DNA of 36,815 bases, taken from contig JALJEE010002092.1 in assembly GCA_023231475.1 (NCBI GenBank), forward strand, positions 1 to 36,815, read 5' to 3'. A model generated the notes under the pieces. The model was given only the letters and a program-made list of their open reading frames with translations. It made no database searches and had not been told where the DNA came from. Source of the stretch: Seison nebaliae. Lineage: Eukaryota; Rotifera; Pararotatoria; Seisonacea; Seisonidae. The position numbers and the translations under genes are program-made. Each line of letters begins with the position of its first letter. Position 1 is the stretch's first letter. Below are positions 9,914-20,138 of this stretch, piece by piece.

Positions 9914-10370
9914 GTAGATATATTCCGATTCTTGGACAACATCGAAGACGTTGAAACATACATTGAGATAAGGATTTTGGAAGCAGAAAGGAATAAAAAT
10001 CTAAAAATGAAGAAAACACTTACTGCTCATTTGAAAAACTTAACTGACGCATTTGATACGATGGAGTTTTCATCAAATTTCGAAGAAATAAAGAAAATTG
10101 TATGAACTATCTATATATAGTAAATTTTTTATTTATTTTCTCAAAGTTGCATATCCGTTTATGTATTCAGTTGATATTCTGTTTATGGTAACATTTAATC
10201 AACTTTACATTCAACGTACATGTCTTTATAGATTAACAAATAAGTTTCTCGACTTGCTAAAATTGCATAAATTATCTTCGTCGGAGAATCAAATTCGTGG
10301 TTATGTCGATAAATTATGCAGTTCTGGAAGCATTTCTTCTCACTCTTCATTAGGACCATCTTATCTAATT
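9914..10370 (+). pseudogene. BAG2-like remnant or incomplete gene
   Basis: Two coding-like blocks, 9914-10099 and about 10147-10370, resemble BAG2, the Hsc70 co-chaperone, in order. The first (RFLDNIEDVETYIEIRILEA, then MKKTLTAHLKNL) matches its N-terminal coiled coil. The second (YSVDILF, then RLTNKFLDLL, then IRGYVDKLCSSG) matches its BAG-type C-terminal half around VNKFLDDL and LYSACSS. No in-frame ATG opens the first block, and transposon debris sits just upstream. No simple intron joins the two blocks in frame, and no final exon is evident after 10370. The apparent donor sites (GTATGA, GTAAGA) are unlike the GTT donors of the live genes. A decayed copy is therefore more likely than an active gene. 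Confidence 0.35.
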
Positions 10371-11078
10371 GTAAGAATCATTAACCACAGAAAGTTAGTC
10401 AACTCGTAGTAGTCAACTTATGTTCGTAAATATTCGATTGTCGAAATATGCACGACTTAGCAGATAATTCAGCCAAAACGAACATTCAGCATATAAAATT
10501 AGTAAATTAATGATTAAATGAACTTATCTAATGCTATACAAATTTTTAGTGAAAAATAAATTTTAGATCCTAATATATGAGATATGGTTTGAGGTCTCTA
10601 AATATTATTGATTTTTTGACAATAGCAATTGAATAATTATTATCGAAAAAAAAATTTGAAATTTTAACATTTGTTTGTGTATATTTCGAGTAAATTTTCA
10701 AATATGAAATTTGAAAACTTTATTTCGATTTTCAAAAAATGTTCAATCATGTTGTAAATTTTCATAATTTTACAGTATGATTAAATTATATTTAATAAAT
10801 TAAATTAAACTTGACCTTCATTACATGAGAATTGCAGCAGCTTACTATTTTTCTGAAATATTTTCTAAAAACAACAATATTTTAGAAAAGATTATAAATG
10901 TTCTACAATTTCGAAAGAGAGAGAAGTTATGTAATCTTATTTGTAAATTGACGAATTTATCAAAATATCTACTTCTTTTAGCAAACAACTGATGTCCGTT
11001 TGTTTTGAAACAGTCGAATTATAGAATTATATTTATCTGTTAGAATATCTATTTGTAACTGTAAGTTTAGCTATCGTG
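10371..11078. other. Intergenic, no gene seen
   Basis: Very AT-rich flank upstream of macroH2A. Nothing recognisable. Confidence 0.55.
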
Positions 11079-12448
11079 ATGGTACGTCCAGTTAAGAGAC
11101 AAACTGCGCAGAGTCGTGCTGGTTTATGTTTTCCAGTTCGAAAATTTCATAATAAATTGAAACAACATCCTGTTAGTTTTATTTTAGTCTTTCTAATTAG
11201 TGACTGATAATGATAAATTTAGAATGTTACAGGTAGAGTAAATATGGGTGCTGCTGTTTATCTAACTGCAGTCACTGAGTATTTATTAGGTTCAACTTCT
11301 TCTTTATCAAATTTATCAATCATACTAAATTGAACAGCTGAATTATGTGAATTATCTGGTAATTGTGCAAGAGATAATAAAAAGAAACGAATAACTCCAA
11401 GACATCAACAAATCGCTATAATGTGTGATAGCGAATTGAAAAAAGTTAATTTTAATTTATTACTTGAATTATATTTTATGCATTCAGTTCTTAAGAGATG
11501 TAACTATACCTGAAGGTGGAGTCATTCCGTCTATTGTAGCAGCAATATTACCTTCAAAGGTTGTGACTAAAGTTGCAACAATACCGACACCTCCTCCAAC
11601 AAAAAAGATTGTTACAAAAACATGGCAACTTATCAAGAAAAAACCACTTACGAATGCTAAAAAAGCAATACCGTTACCTGACGTTGATGCCGTCTTGCCA
11701 GCAGCCCCAACTGATGACATTCCAAAAGTGTTGACTTTAAGTGAAAAAGTTTTATTGAATGGACAAAAGGTTAAGTAATTTCTGTTTGTCATTCTCCCAA
11801 ACATGAATTAATCATTTGTAGTTGACAGTATTGCAAGGAGATATTGTGGATGTGAAAGCCGATGCAATTATTCATCCCACTGGTGGCAGTTATGGTTTTG
11901 GTGGGATAGTCGGAACACGCTTATCTGCAGTTGGTGGAGCGGACTTAACGAAAAATGTCACGGCTATGAAAAAAAAGAAACCATCTATTAATCTTTGCGA
12001 AGGTTCAATCTTTTCTTTTCTGCATTTATGTCTAATATAAACATTAGTTGCTATATCTTTGGGATCGGGTTTCAGTGCACCTTATGTAATACACGTTCAT
12101 TCACCTACTTGGTCGTCGAGCAAGGAACCGTTGAAACAATTGGAAACCGCCGTTTTTAATGTCCTTCAATGTGGGGAAGAAGAGAATATGGAATCGATTG
12201 CGTTACCATCAATCGGTTCAGGAAAGTTAATTTTAAAATTTATTAATAAGAATTGATTATTTCATTTTAACTTTAGCGCCGGTTATCCGAAACAAGAAGC
12301 TGCTCGTACTATTCTTCAATCAATTGCCAATTGGTTTAAAGAAAGAAAAGACACAAAGTTACAGAACGTTAATTTCGTTTTATTCGATATGGAAAGTATC
12401 GGTGTTTATACTACTGAACTCGCTCGATTGGATGTCGATGCATTTTAA
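11079..12448 (+). CDS. macroH2A: Core histone macroH2A
   Basis: Seven exons: 11079-11171, 11223-11289, 11338-11444, 11488-11769, 11822-12002, 12048-12225, 12277-12448; 1080 nt, 359 aa. Residues 1 to about 115 are an H2A fold ([51 protein letters not shown]). The acidic-patch residues of the EYL/AEL/CEL helix are kept. A basic and Pro-rich linker of about 60 aa follows ([19 protein letters not shown]). The C-terminal macro domain shows [39 protein letters not shown] and [13 protein letters not shown]. This is the standard macroH2A architecture, a chromatin variant linked to silencing and ADP-ribose sensing. The six introns and lack of a histone cluster fit a replication-independent variant. 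The H2A part is divergent ([15 protein letters not shown] loop). The family of the gene is certain; ligand binding is not testable here. Confidence 0.95.
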
Positions 12449-12833
12449 TTATAATTAAAAATCTAATATTTCTTTCTTATCATGGCTACTTGATTTTTCC
12501 TCTTGTCAGTTAGTCATTGGACTAATTAGTTTAGAAAGAAATTTGAAAATTACTTTGAAAATTTTATTTATTCTCAATCATTAGCCATATTTGTCACAAC
12601 CATGTTTTATCTCATTAACTCTTTTATCATACGTGTTTCTTTGATTCCAATAAAAATTCATTATCAAAAAATTTCTAATAATTTTTCGAAGAAATATATC
12701 AAATTATTTATTGTACAAGAGAAAATTAAAATTTGTAAGAGAGATTAAAAGAATGGATTGAATGAAATTGTAAGAATTTTTTTTGAAAAAAATTAATGGA
12801 ATGTATTAAACAAACATTATTTCTTGAATTTTT
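12449..12833. other. Convergent intergenic spacer
   Basis: Holds the 3' untranslated regions of macroH2A (+) and the Ly6 gene (-). AT-rich, no gene. Confidence 0.6.
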
Positions 12834-13287
12834 CTATTGAGAATTTTGTTGGTGAAATAAATTGCAAAAAATTAGAATTGAGAGAAGTGAACTGAATTGA
12901 ATTATGATTGAATTATTACAGAGATTCGTATGACAACAATCATTATAAGACGAATGTCGATTTCTTCCACTTCTTCCTTCTGTTTTCCTACAGAACATTG
13001 CATTGGAACATCCTCTCGTAATATTTCCTTCGTGGAAATTTTTCTAAAAAAAATTTCATTGTAAAAACATTCTACATTCAATTACTAACCCAACAAGAAT
13101 AAGGACAATCAATTATTCTTACATTATGCATTTCTCTTCCCAAATAATAATTGGATAGTGAACTGTCGACATAACGTTGAGGATATCGACATGCTAAACT
13201 ATCATCTCCACAAACATAACATCGAACGGAATCGATTGATCGATAACAAATGGAAAGAATAAATATGGACAAGTGAAATTTATTCAT
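12834..13287 (-). CDS. Ly6/uPAR (three-finger) protein, probably GPI-anchored
   Basis: Two exons, 13287-13090 and 13043-12834; 135 aa. The signal peptide is MNKFHLSIFILSICYRSIDS. The mature start VRCYVCGDDSLAC is the classic Ly6 CxxC opening. The end CCHTNLCNN is the conserved CCxxxxCN signature of the three-finger fold. About ten spaced cysteines lie between them. After this comes a hydrophobic tail (SSLLSILIFCNLF) that looks like a GPI-attachment signal, so the protein is probably held at the outer cell surface. The specific role is unknown, since Ly6 members range from receptor modulators to junction components. It lies 75 bp downstream of the eIF2B-alpha stop on the same strand. Confidence 0.85.
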
Positions 13288-13362
13288 TTGATAAGGAATA
13301 AATTATTCATTAACGATCAATTTAGAGTGTTGGGCTTAAATTTAATATTTGCAAAACAAATT

Positions 13363-14364
13363 TTATTCATATAATCTTAAAAGTACTGCACTGACGACAG
13401 ATGTTGTAATCGGTCCTAAATCCGTAATTAATGTAGTTATCATAGATGGTGATGTATAATCCACTCGTTGTTCCTCATCGTTCGATCTTTCATTACGACA
13501 AGTGAAATATTCTTCGATATTCTTCGGTCGGAATGATGCATAGCGACAAGCATATGGAATATCGTTTTGAGATAGGGGAAATATTTTCAAAAATGTGAAC
13601 GTTTCAGCCAAAACATAGACATTACGACCATAAGATTTTGCAACTGCTGCAATTGTATTCGTACCGCAAGAGTTAATTATACCACCGGTCGATGTTACCA
13701 CACCAGAATTGAGGAGAACGAGAGTGATTGTTGACATGATAATACCGAGAGAATTAAACGGAATAATTTCACAATCAATTCCACTCATATCCAATAGTTT
13801 CTTACAATCTCTTGCATTATTTTCCTGTTGATCATTTGGAGAAATGATGATAACTTTCAATTCGTCCAATTCATAAACGCTTTTAGCAATTAACAGAAGA
13901 CGAATAATTAACCAATCGAAAGAATAAATAAGAATGATTGAATTAAATTTCAGGTAATTTCTAATAAAATTATTAATTATTTCCTCTTGTCCTTTTCCAT
14001 TATTTCGAATTAATTGTTCTCCTTTATTCAACATTTGTTGACGAACCTCTTCAAATTTTTCATCATCATCAACTTTCAAATTAAATGTGATTATCCGCAA
14101 GAACATTCCAGTAGCAGAGAGAATGGTTGATAATCCATTGGTTGTTCGTCTCAATAACTTTAGCTGAAGATGATGAAGCATTCGAATTAATTCTTGTAAA
14201 GTTTTGATTTGATCATTCCTCTTAATACTCTCCACCATCAATCTAACGACGATTTGTGAGAGAGTTGGTGAGAATGATGACAATTCTTTTCTTTCCGACT
14301 GATTCTCCATTTCTCCAATCTCATTATCATATTCTTTCAAAATATCATCTATATCAAAAACCAT
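13363..14364 (-). CDS. EIF2B1: Translation initiation factor eIF2B subunit alpha
   Basis: Single uninterrupted frame of 333 aa from the ATG at 14364. A longer reading would begin with GTG. The C-terminal half carries the eIF2B alpha/beta/delta signature: NSGVVTSTGGIINSCGTN, AVAKSYGRNVYVLAETFTF, KIFPLSQNDIPYACRY and VDYTSPSMITTLITDLG. The IIN-x-x-GTN and AE(S/T)F-x-F blocks and the LYE end mark the alpha subunit rather than beta or delta. eIF2B is the guanine-nucleotide exchange factor for eIF2. The alpha subunit dimer holds the decamer together and senses phosphorylated eIF2. The protein is about 30 aa longer than usual, mostly at an acidic N-terminus. It is the middle gene of a tight same-strand row (TMEM17-like 111 bp upstream, Ly6 75 bp downstream). 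Confidence 0.92.
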   Translation of the reverse strand: MVFDIDDILKEYDNEIGEMENQSERKELSSFSPTLSQIVVRLMVESIKRNDQIKTLQELIRMLHHLQLKLLRRTTNGLSTILSATGMFLRIITFNLKVDDDEKFEEVRQQMLNKGEQLIRNNGKGQEEIINNFIRNYLKFNSIILIYSFDWLIIRLLLIAKSVYELDELKVIIISPNDQQENNARDCKKLLDMSGIDCEIIPFNSLGIIMSTITLVLLNSGVVTSTGGIINSCGTNTIAAVAKSYGRNVYVLAETFTFLKIFPLSQNDIPYACRYASFRPKNIEEYFTCRNERSNDEEQRVDYTSPSMITTLITDLGPITTSVVSAVLLRLYE

Positions 14365-14475
14365 TTTCACTTTCTCAAAATAAATGGGAATCTTTTTAAG
14401 AAAAACATGAAAAATTTTAAAGGAATGAAATTGGGAAATTGGGATGAATTTTTCAAAAAATTTTCTTCATTGAAA

Positions 14476-15132
14476 TTAATTTTTTTTGTTGTAAATATAA
14501 TTTTGAGATCTATCGATTCTTTGACGTTGTGTTTGATTCCTTAAATACCATTGGACGCTCTGATGTTTTTGTAGTTTGACGATGGTGCGGATGGCGAAAA
14601 TGAAACCAATTAGAATAAATATTGCCATGATTAACATGATGAGAATTAATGTTGGATGAGCAACCCATCGAATAACTGGTTGATTAGTTTCGTCATAAAA
14701 TTGATATCGACTCATGAGAACTGTGACGGTAATATGAAAGAACATTTCGGTGAGAGACAGAGTCGTAAAAATAAATAATTCCATTTTTGATTCCAATAAA
14801 TTCCCTCGATATCCGAAGAGAACACGAGGAATCTCGAAAATTATTTCGATACTCAATAAAACAATAATTATATTTCGATCCGAATCTACTCCATTATCCA
14901 ATTTGAAGACAGCAAAATAAATTATGAAAACGAACCAAATTGGGAGAAAGATCAAATTGAAATATAAAGTCATTTGCAGAACTAAATCCGATATATACTC
15001 CGAATCCTTCTCACAAATCGTACATGTGTCTTTATGATAACCTTGTTCCTGGAAATTATCCAATCCAATGGTTTCATGATTATCATCTCGAAATTTTGCT
15101 GATTTCCCGACACGATGAAATATGGTAGCCAT
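14476..15132 (-). CDS. TMEM17: TMEM17-like transition-zone membrane protein
   Basis: Single frame of 218 aa from the ATG at 15132 (the frame extends to a GTG at 15141). Four membrane segments are seen, at about 49-72, 85-106, 114-137 and 152-180. The TMEM17/TMEM216 family marks are clear: SDLVLQMTLYFNLIFLPIWF matches the family LQMSLYFN-x-x-x-FPLW block, and EIPRVLFGYRGNLLESKMEL matches its R-x-x-x-GY-x-GNL-x-E block. These proteins belong to the MKS/B9 module at the ciliary transition zone and gate entry into cilia. The long charged C-terminus (QRQRIDRSQ) faces the cytoplasm in relatives. TMEM17 is the best match; another member of the same family is the alternative. It is divergent from UTP18. 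Confidence 0.82.
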   Translation of the reverse strand: MATIFHRVGKSAKFRDDNHETIGLDNFQEQGYHKDTCTICEKDSEYISDLVLQMTLYFNLIFLPIWFVFIIYFAVFKLDNGVDSDRNIIIVLLSIEIIFEIPRVLFGYRGNLLESKMELFIFTTLSLTEMFFHITVTVLMSRYQFYDETNQPVIRWVAHPTLILIMLIMAIFILIGFIFAIRTIVKLQKHQSVQWYLRNQTQRQRIDRSQNYIYNKKN

Positions 15133-15395
15133 GCCGCCCACTTATCTCTTTATTTATAAAGTAAAGCTCAGAATTTAAAATTGTTCGACTCTAACATTTT
15201 TGATTTGTAGTAGTTTAATGTTTAAGAATAAATAATAAAATAATTTAAAAATTTGATTCTTATTTTATAGAAATTAAAATTAAAATATATTTTTCAATTG
15301 AATAAATTTTATAAAAAATTTTTATAATGATAACGAAGAAATTTTTTTCAAAATAAAAATTTTCAAATTTTAAGCTTCACTACTTTTCCACATTA
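15133..15395. promoter_or_regulatory. Shared divergent promoter region, TMEM17-like / UTP18
   Basis: 263 bp between the two start codons, which point away from each other. It must contain both promoters and both 5' UTRs. It is AT-rich without an obvious TATA or initiator motif I can single out. Confidence 0.5.
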
Positions 15396-17147
15396 ATGCC
15401 ACTCCAATTTGTTATAGATACTCAACCGCGGTCTGATCAGTCAGATATTGCGGAAGGTGTACCAAAATTTGATATTACATATGATGTTGCAGGTGAATGT
15501 TTAGGAAATGAGAAGACCGATAATGTTTCGTCAAAAATTAATAAGAAATCTCGAAAAAAACGAAAAGAAATGGAAATTCATGATTTATCCGAGTTTAGTT
15601 CGATGAAGAAAAAGAATCTAGAAGAATTAGTGTTCGGCACAAAGGAAATTGCTGATTCAGATGAAGAAGAAAATGAAAAATCATCGTCAAAACAGCTTTG
15701 TTATGAAATCACAACAAGTGAAAGCCAAAATAAGTTGAATGTGTTTGGAGAAGCATCAGATGAATTACAAGAAGAAAAAGCTGTTTGGGATGATGATGAT
15801 GATGAAGAAGAAGATGTTGAAAGAGAAACATTCTTACGAAACGAATTCTTAAGATTAAATTCTAAAAAGAAATTAGAATTTGGGAAAAAAAATTTTGATG
15901 ATAATTCCAAAGATAATAATGTTTATGATGATACTGATGATGATGTTGATGATAATCAAATAAGTTCTATAAAAGATTTCGGAAAAGACGGTTTAATATT
16001 GAAAGGGCGTGGGAAATTAACAGGAAAGCAGCGACATATCGGTGGTGTCTCATCAATCCAATTTAGTCCTACAGCGATGGTAGCCGTTACCACCGGTTTA
16101 AATGATCATATTTTCCGCGTTGTCCAAGTTGATGGTGAAAAGAATCCGGAATTACATTCCTCACACATTCGAACTTTTCCGATATATTCCTCGTTCTTTG
16201 AACCGACAGATGGAAAACGAATGTTATTTGGTTCGACACGTCCATATTTCTATGAATTAAATTTGGAGACAGGTACAATTGTTAAAAAAGATTTAGTTGA
16301 AAATCACAAACGACTTAACAAATTGGGAGAAAGGACATTTGGTCATCTCAACGGAGATATGACATTGAATAGTTCTTTTTCTCCTGATGGGAAATACTTG
16401 GCAATTGGTGGTCGTTATGGTCGTCTACATTTATTGGATGGGAAACGATTGAGTTATATCAACACAATTCAATTTCCATGTTCAATGAAAATGTTGACGA
16501 ATAACCATAAGTCAAATAAAATGAGCACAGCATCTCCCAGATTCATCCACATGAATTATACAGCGACACCACTTTTTGAATGGTCATCCGATTCGATGAT
16601 GATTAGTGGAATGACTTGTGGATTGGGAGGAAATAATAATTTATATTCTTTCGATTTGAGAAATATGAGTCGTGATGCTTCAATCAATTTAGATAATTAC
16701 TTCACAAATGACGAATTAGTTCAATGCACAGCATTCACTTCAAACAATAAATTTATCGCTCAAGGATGTTCGTCAGGTGTCGTACAATTATCGAAATCCA
16801 ATAAGAAGAAATTGGAAACGATAAAAACATTTAATCAATTAACAACGACAGTCGATACGATGAAATGGAATACGAAAGGTGATGTTTTAACTTTCTTATC
16901 AACTCGGTTAGGGAATTCACTTCGTTTCGCTTTCACTCCCACAAATGGGAAACAAATGAAATTGTTCAATATGGGAAGTTTCAGTGGGAAGAAGAAGAGC
17001 GTTAACGAACTTTATCTCTCTGATAAAGTGAAAGAAAATCGAATATTTTGTTTTGACTGGTCACCCAATTCCGCATATTTCGCTTACGGTGATGAGAATG
17101 GACACGGAAAATTATTTCGATGTTCCAATTATGATTTCCATTATTAA
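15396..17147 (+). CDS. UTP18: UTP18 (WDR50), U3 snoRNP / small-subunit processome WD40 protein
   Basis: Intronless frame of 583 aa. Residues 1 to about 190 are acidic and low-complexity (AVWDDDDDEEEDVERETFLR). The remainder is a WD40 propeller with UTP18 landmarks: GKLTGKQRHIGGVSSIQFSP, FRVVQVDGEKNPELHS, RTFPIYSSFFEP, SFSPDGKYLAIGGRYGRLHL, QGCSSGVVQL and the C-terminal DWSPNSAYFAYGDENGHGKL. UTP18 sits in the UTP-B module of the small-subunit processome in the nucleolus, needed for early 18S rRNA cleavages and for exosome recruitment. The length is close to the human protein (556 aa). No intron is present, although most neighbours of comparable size are split. Confidence 0.93.
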   Translation: MPLQFVIDTQPRSDQSDIAEGVPKFDITYDVAGECLGNEKTDNVSSKINKKSRKKRKEMEIHDLSEFSSMKKKNLEELVFGTKEIADSDEEENEKSSSKQLCYEITTSESQNKLNVFGEASDELQEEKAVWDDDDDEEEDVERETFLRNEFLRLNSKKKLEFGKKNFDDNSKDNNVYDDTDDDVDDNQISSIKDFGKDGLILKGRGKLTGKQRHIGGVSSIQFSPTAMVAVTTGLNDHIFRVVQVDGEKNPELHSSHIRTFPIYSSFFEPTDGKRMLFGSTRPYFYELNLETGTIVKKDLVENHKRLNKLGERTFGHLNGDMTLNSSFSPDGKYLAIGGRYGRLHLLDGKRLSYINTIQFPCSMKMLTNNHKSNKMSTASPRFIHMNYTATPLFEWSSDSMMISGMTCGLGGNNNLYSFDLRNMSRDASINLDNYFTNDELVQCTAFTSNNKFIAQGCSSGVVQLSKSNKKKLETIKTFNQLTTTVDTMKWNTKGDVLTFLSTRLGNSLRFAFTPTNGKQMKLFNMGSFSGKKKSVNELYLSDKVKENRIFCFDWSPNSAYFAYGDENGHGKLFRCSNYDFHY

Positions 17148-17699
17148 TGTCAATAAATTTCTTCAATATTCTTTTAATTACCATTCTTTTTCTTCATTCT
17201 ATTTTTCTTTAGTATTACCCTATCATATAATATAGGAAATTATAATAATCTATAATAATTAATCTATGTCAGAAGACTGTTAATCTGGCAGTGTAAAAAC
17301 TGTTCAAGTAGAAGAAATTGCTTAATTGATGTGATTAATTAAGAAAAAATAATTTCTAAAATTTCATAAATTAGAATAATTGAATAAAAGAGAAAATATA
17401 GAAAATGAATAAAAAATTACATTCTTCTTCTTAAGTTGAAACGATGGAGATAATTCCATTTAAGGTGATTTAATATAATTTTTGATATGGGAAACATAGT
17501 TGTTGTTGACTTGAGGAGGCAGCATAGACATATAAGAAAAAGAAGAAATTAGTAACGAATCATTTGTAAGAGTAAAGGAAGAATTGTGGAGATAAAAAGA
17601 AAAAAAAATAATAAAATTGAAGTTATTCAAATAAATAAATTTTTCAGTTTCCACAATAATTAAAGTAGGTTGTCAAATTTATTTTCTGATTCCACTACT
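17148..17699. other. Convergent intergenic spacer
   Basis: 3' flanks of UTP18 (+) and the SALL-like gene (-). A 64-codon minus-strand frame at 17460-17654 has no family resemblance and probably lies in the SALL 3' UTR. Confidence 0.55.
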
Positions 17700-20138
17700 T
17701 CACATATTCACGCCACTATCACTACTTAGAACACCGACGGAGGAAGAAATTTGTTGTTGATCTTGAGTGAAGCCATTACTGCTGCTACTTTGATCACTGC
17801 TACTACCGTAGCTGTTCTGACGTTGTTTGTTATTAAATACATGTTCTATTGGTGAAAGAAGTTCTCGTTTCACATCGGTATTAGTCGGATTGGTGGATGA
17901 AGCATTCTCATGAATTTTACGAAAGATTTCTCGTAAAATATCTATATTGTTTTGTGATAGTTTCTCATTTTTCACTTCAGATGTCATTAACGGGGAGATT
18001 ATATTATTATTTGTTGATTGCATCACTTGGTCGATCGGTTCGGATTTCCCTTGTTTTTTCTTGTGAACATTCTTTACGCGTTTAGAAGAATTAACTGTAT
18101 TCTCGTTTACATTTTGCTCACTATGTTGAATGTTGGCATCAGTTGAAATGATCATGTCGTTATTTACCGATTTGTTGATAGTAGGAAGAATGGATGTATT
18201 TATTCCCATTTCCGCGAGTGATTGAAAATATAATTTTTCTTTAAAATTTATAATAAAAGTGAAGAGTTTGAATAAATGACTTTTAGAAGAAAACCTTTAT
18301 GCTTAAAACAATCGACGTAGTTCGGCTTAACGGTAATGCCTTCCAATTCGCCAGAATTTTGAAGACTATCGGCGAAAACAGCAGCTTGTTGGATTTGATG
18401 TGGAAGAATACTGGCGACAGTTTCACCTTTGTCGTTAGTCGAAAATATTGGATAAGGCAGTGCACGACGACCTGCTCTCCTCATGATAGCGGAACCGCCT
18501 GTACTCCATAAATGGATACCCATATGTACCTTCAAATTACCTTTTGTTGTGAACGCTCGACCACAAACCTGTTTAAAAAAATATAAAATTATAAAAATTA
18601 ATATAAATATAACTTCACACTTATACGGTTTTTCACCAGTATGTGTTCTTGTATGAATTTGTAACGCACTTGCCGACGAGAACATTTTCTTACAAACGAT
18701 ACAACAATGATTGTTGTTGTTATTGTTATTGAGAGGATCATTCAATTGTGATGATGCATTGTCATTATCATCATCTTCAGTCATTTTATTGACATTGTGA
18801 GAAGGAACATGATTAATATCAATATTGTGGTCGATTGATCGATTTCCATAATCTGAATATAAATGGGATTTCTTATTATTAATCGAATGTGATGTCGATG
18901 ATATTTTTCTTTTCTTATTTCGATAAGTCACTTCATCTCCATTCAATTGTATTGGATCAATAGTTGGATTCTGTGGTGGATGTGTATGAATCTGCTGTTG
19001 TTGTTGATTCTGTTGTTGTTGTTGTTGTTGTTGTTGAATGATTGCAGTTTGCATTAATTGTTTTAATGCAAAATTTAATGGATTATTCGTTTGATTAATT
19101 AAAGGATTCGTTTTCATCGGTTGTTGAATTGGGAGAAAATGTGGCGTTGATGATGTGTTAGGAGTAGAAATCATTTGATCAACTTGTGAAAAATTATTAA
19201 TGTTAGAAGATTGATTCATTGAATTATTATTAATATTAATTCCATTGAAATTCTCTCTCATCATATTGTGAATAGGTAGAGATGGAGTAGAAATTTTTTG
19301 TGACTGTGCAGCTACAATTAAATGTGAGAGAAGTTGCATTGCCACTTCTTTCTTTGGTTTCTCCTCTTCATTCATCTCTTTGTCTTTTTTCATATCTTCC
19401 TGATTTCCATTGTCTTCCATTGAATCGTCTCCTTCATCCACTTTCCCGATCAACGATGAAATCGAAAGAAGATTTAACGATTTCTTATTCGTCGTTTTCT
19501 TCATAATTATTTCGTTTGATGCAGTTACTTTTATTTGATTTCCTACAGGTGATTCGATCGGTGATTGAGAAGCTGATGTTGAACATGAACCGTTTGCATG
19601 AGTTGTGAGATGAACTTTAAAATTTCCTTTATAATTATAAAACAAGTGTTAAATAAATAAAAAAATAGAAATAACATTTAAAAATTAAAAGAGGAACCTT
19701 TAGTGGCAAAACTTCTTTGGCAGATTGGACAAATAAACGGTTTTTCTCCCGTATGAGTTCGGGTATGGAGACGAAGTGCACTATGACAGGCAAATGATTT
19801 TGAACAGAAAGAACATTGATGCATTTTCCCAGAGTTGGTTGAATTCAAAAATTCATTACTTTCATTGTTCACTTCTAATAAATTGTCAATTAATTCTTGC
19901 AATTTGTCCGTTTCAGATTTCATCTGATGTACAACAAAATTAATTTTTTAGAAATGAAAATAAAAAGAACTGTTCTGTTATCGTCTTGTTGTTCATTTAA
20001 TGAATTGTTCTCAATATTATTCTTCTTCGGAAGGTTTGTTGAATTGTCTTTGTTATTGCAGGAATTGTTAGTGGATGTAGAATCGGTGGAGAGAATGTGG
20101 TCCTTATGTATCAATGAGAGTTGTTTCTGCATTAGCAT
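17700..20138 (-). CDS. SALL: Spalt/SALL-type C2H2 zinc-finger transcription factor
   Basis: Five exons: 20138-19971, 19923-19698, 19626-18614, 18568-18295, 18238-17700; 2220 nt, 739 aa. Two finger pairs are present. Pair 1 (about 91-141): [19 protein letters not shown] linked by HTGEKPF to [20 protein letters not shown]. Pair 2 (about 440-490): [20 protein letters not shown] linked by HTGEKPY to [20 protein letters not shown]. After it comes [10 protein letters not shown], matching the basic run after the last SALL finger pair. The SALQIH and TKGNLKVHM signatures mark the Spalt family. A Gln-rich tract and long Asn/Ser/Gln-rich stretches separate and follow the pairs. Most relatives have more pairs, so this is a reduced form. 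Spalt factors act in nervous system, appendage and sensory-cell development. The intron at 18613-18569 is 45 nt without an in-frame stop. Confidence 0.9.
18992..19037 (-). repeat. CAA/CAG trinucleotide repeat coding poly-Gln
   Basis: On the minus strand CAA/CAG codons give a run of nine Gln, Asn, then five Gln within the SALL-like protein, between its two finger pairs. Likely length-variable between individuals. Confidence 0.85.

Noticed and set aside
11484-11804. 106-codon minus-strand frame
   Set aside because: Antisense shadow of the macroH2A linker exon.
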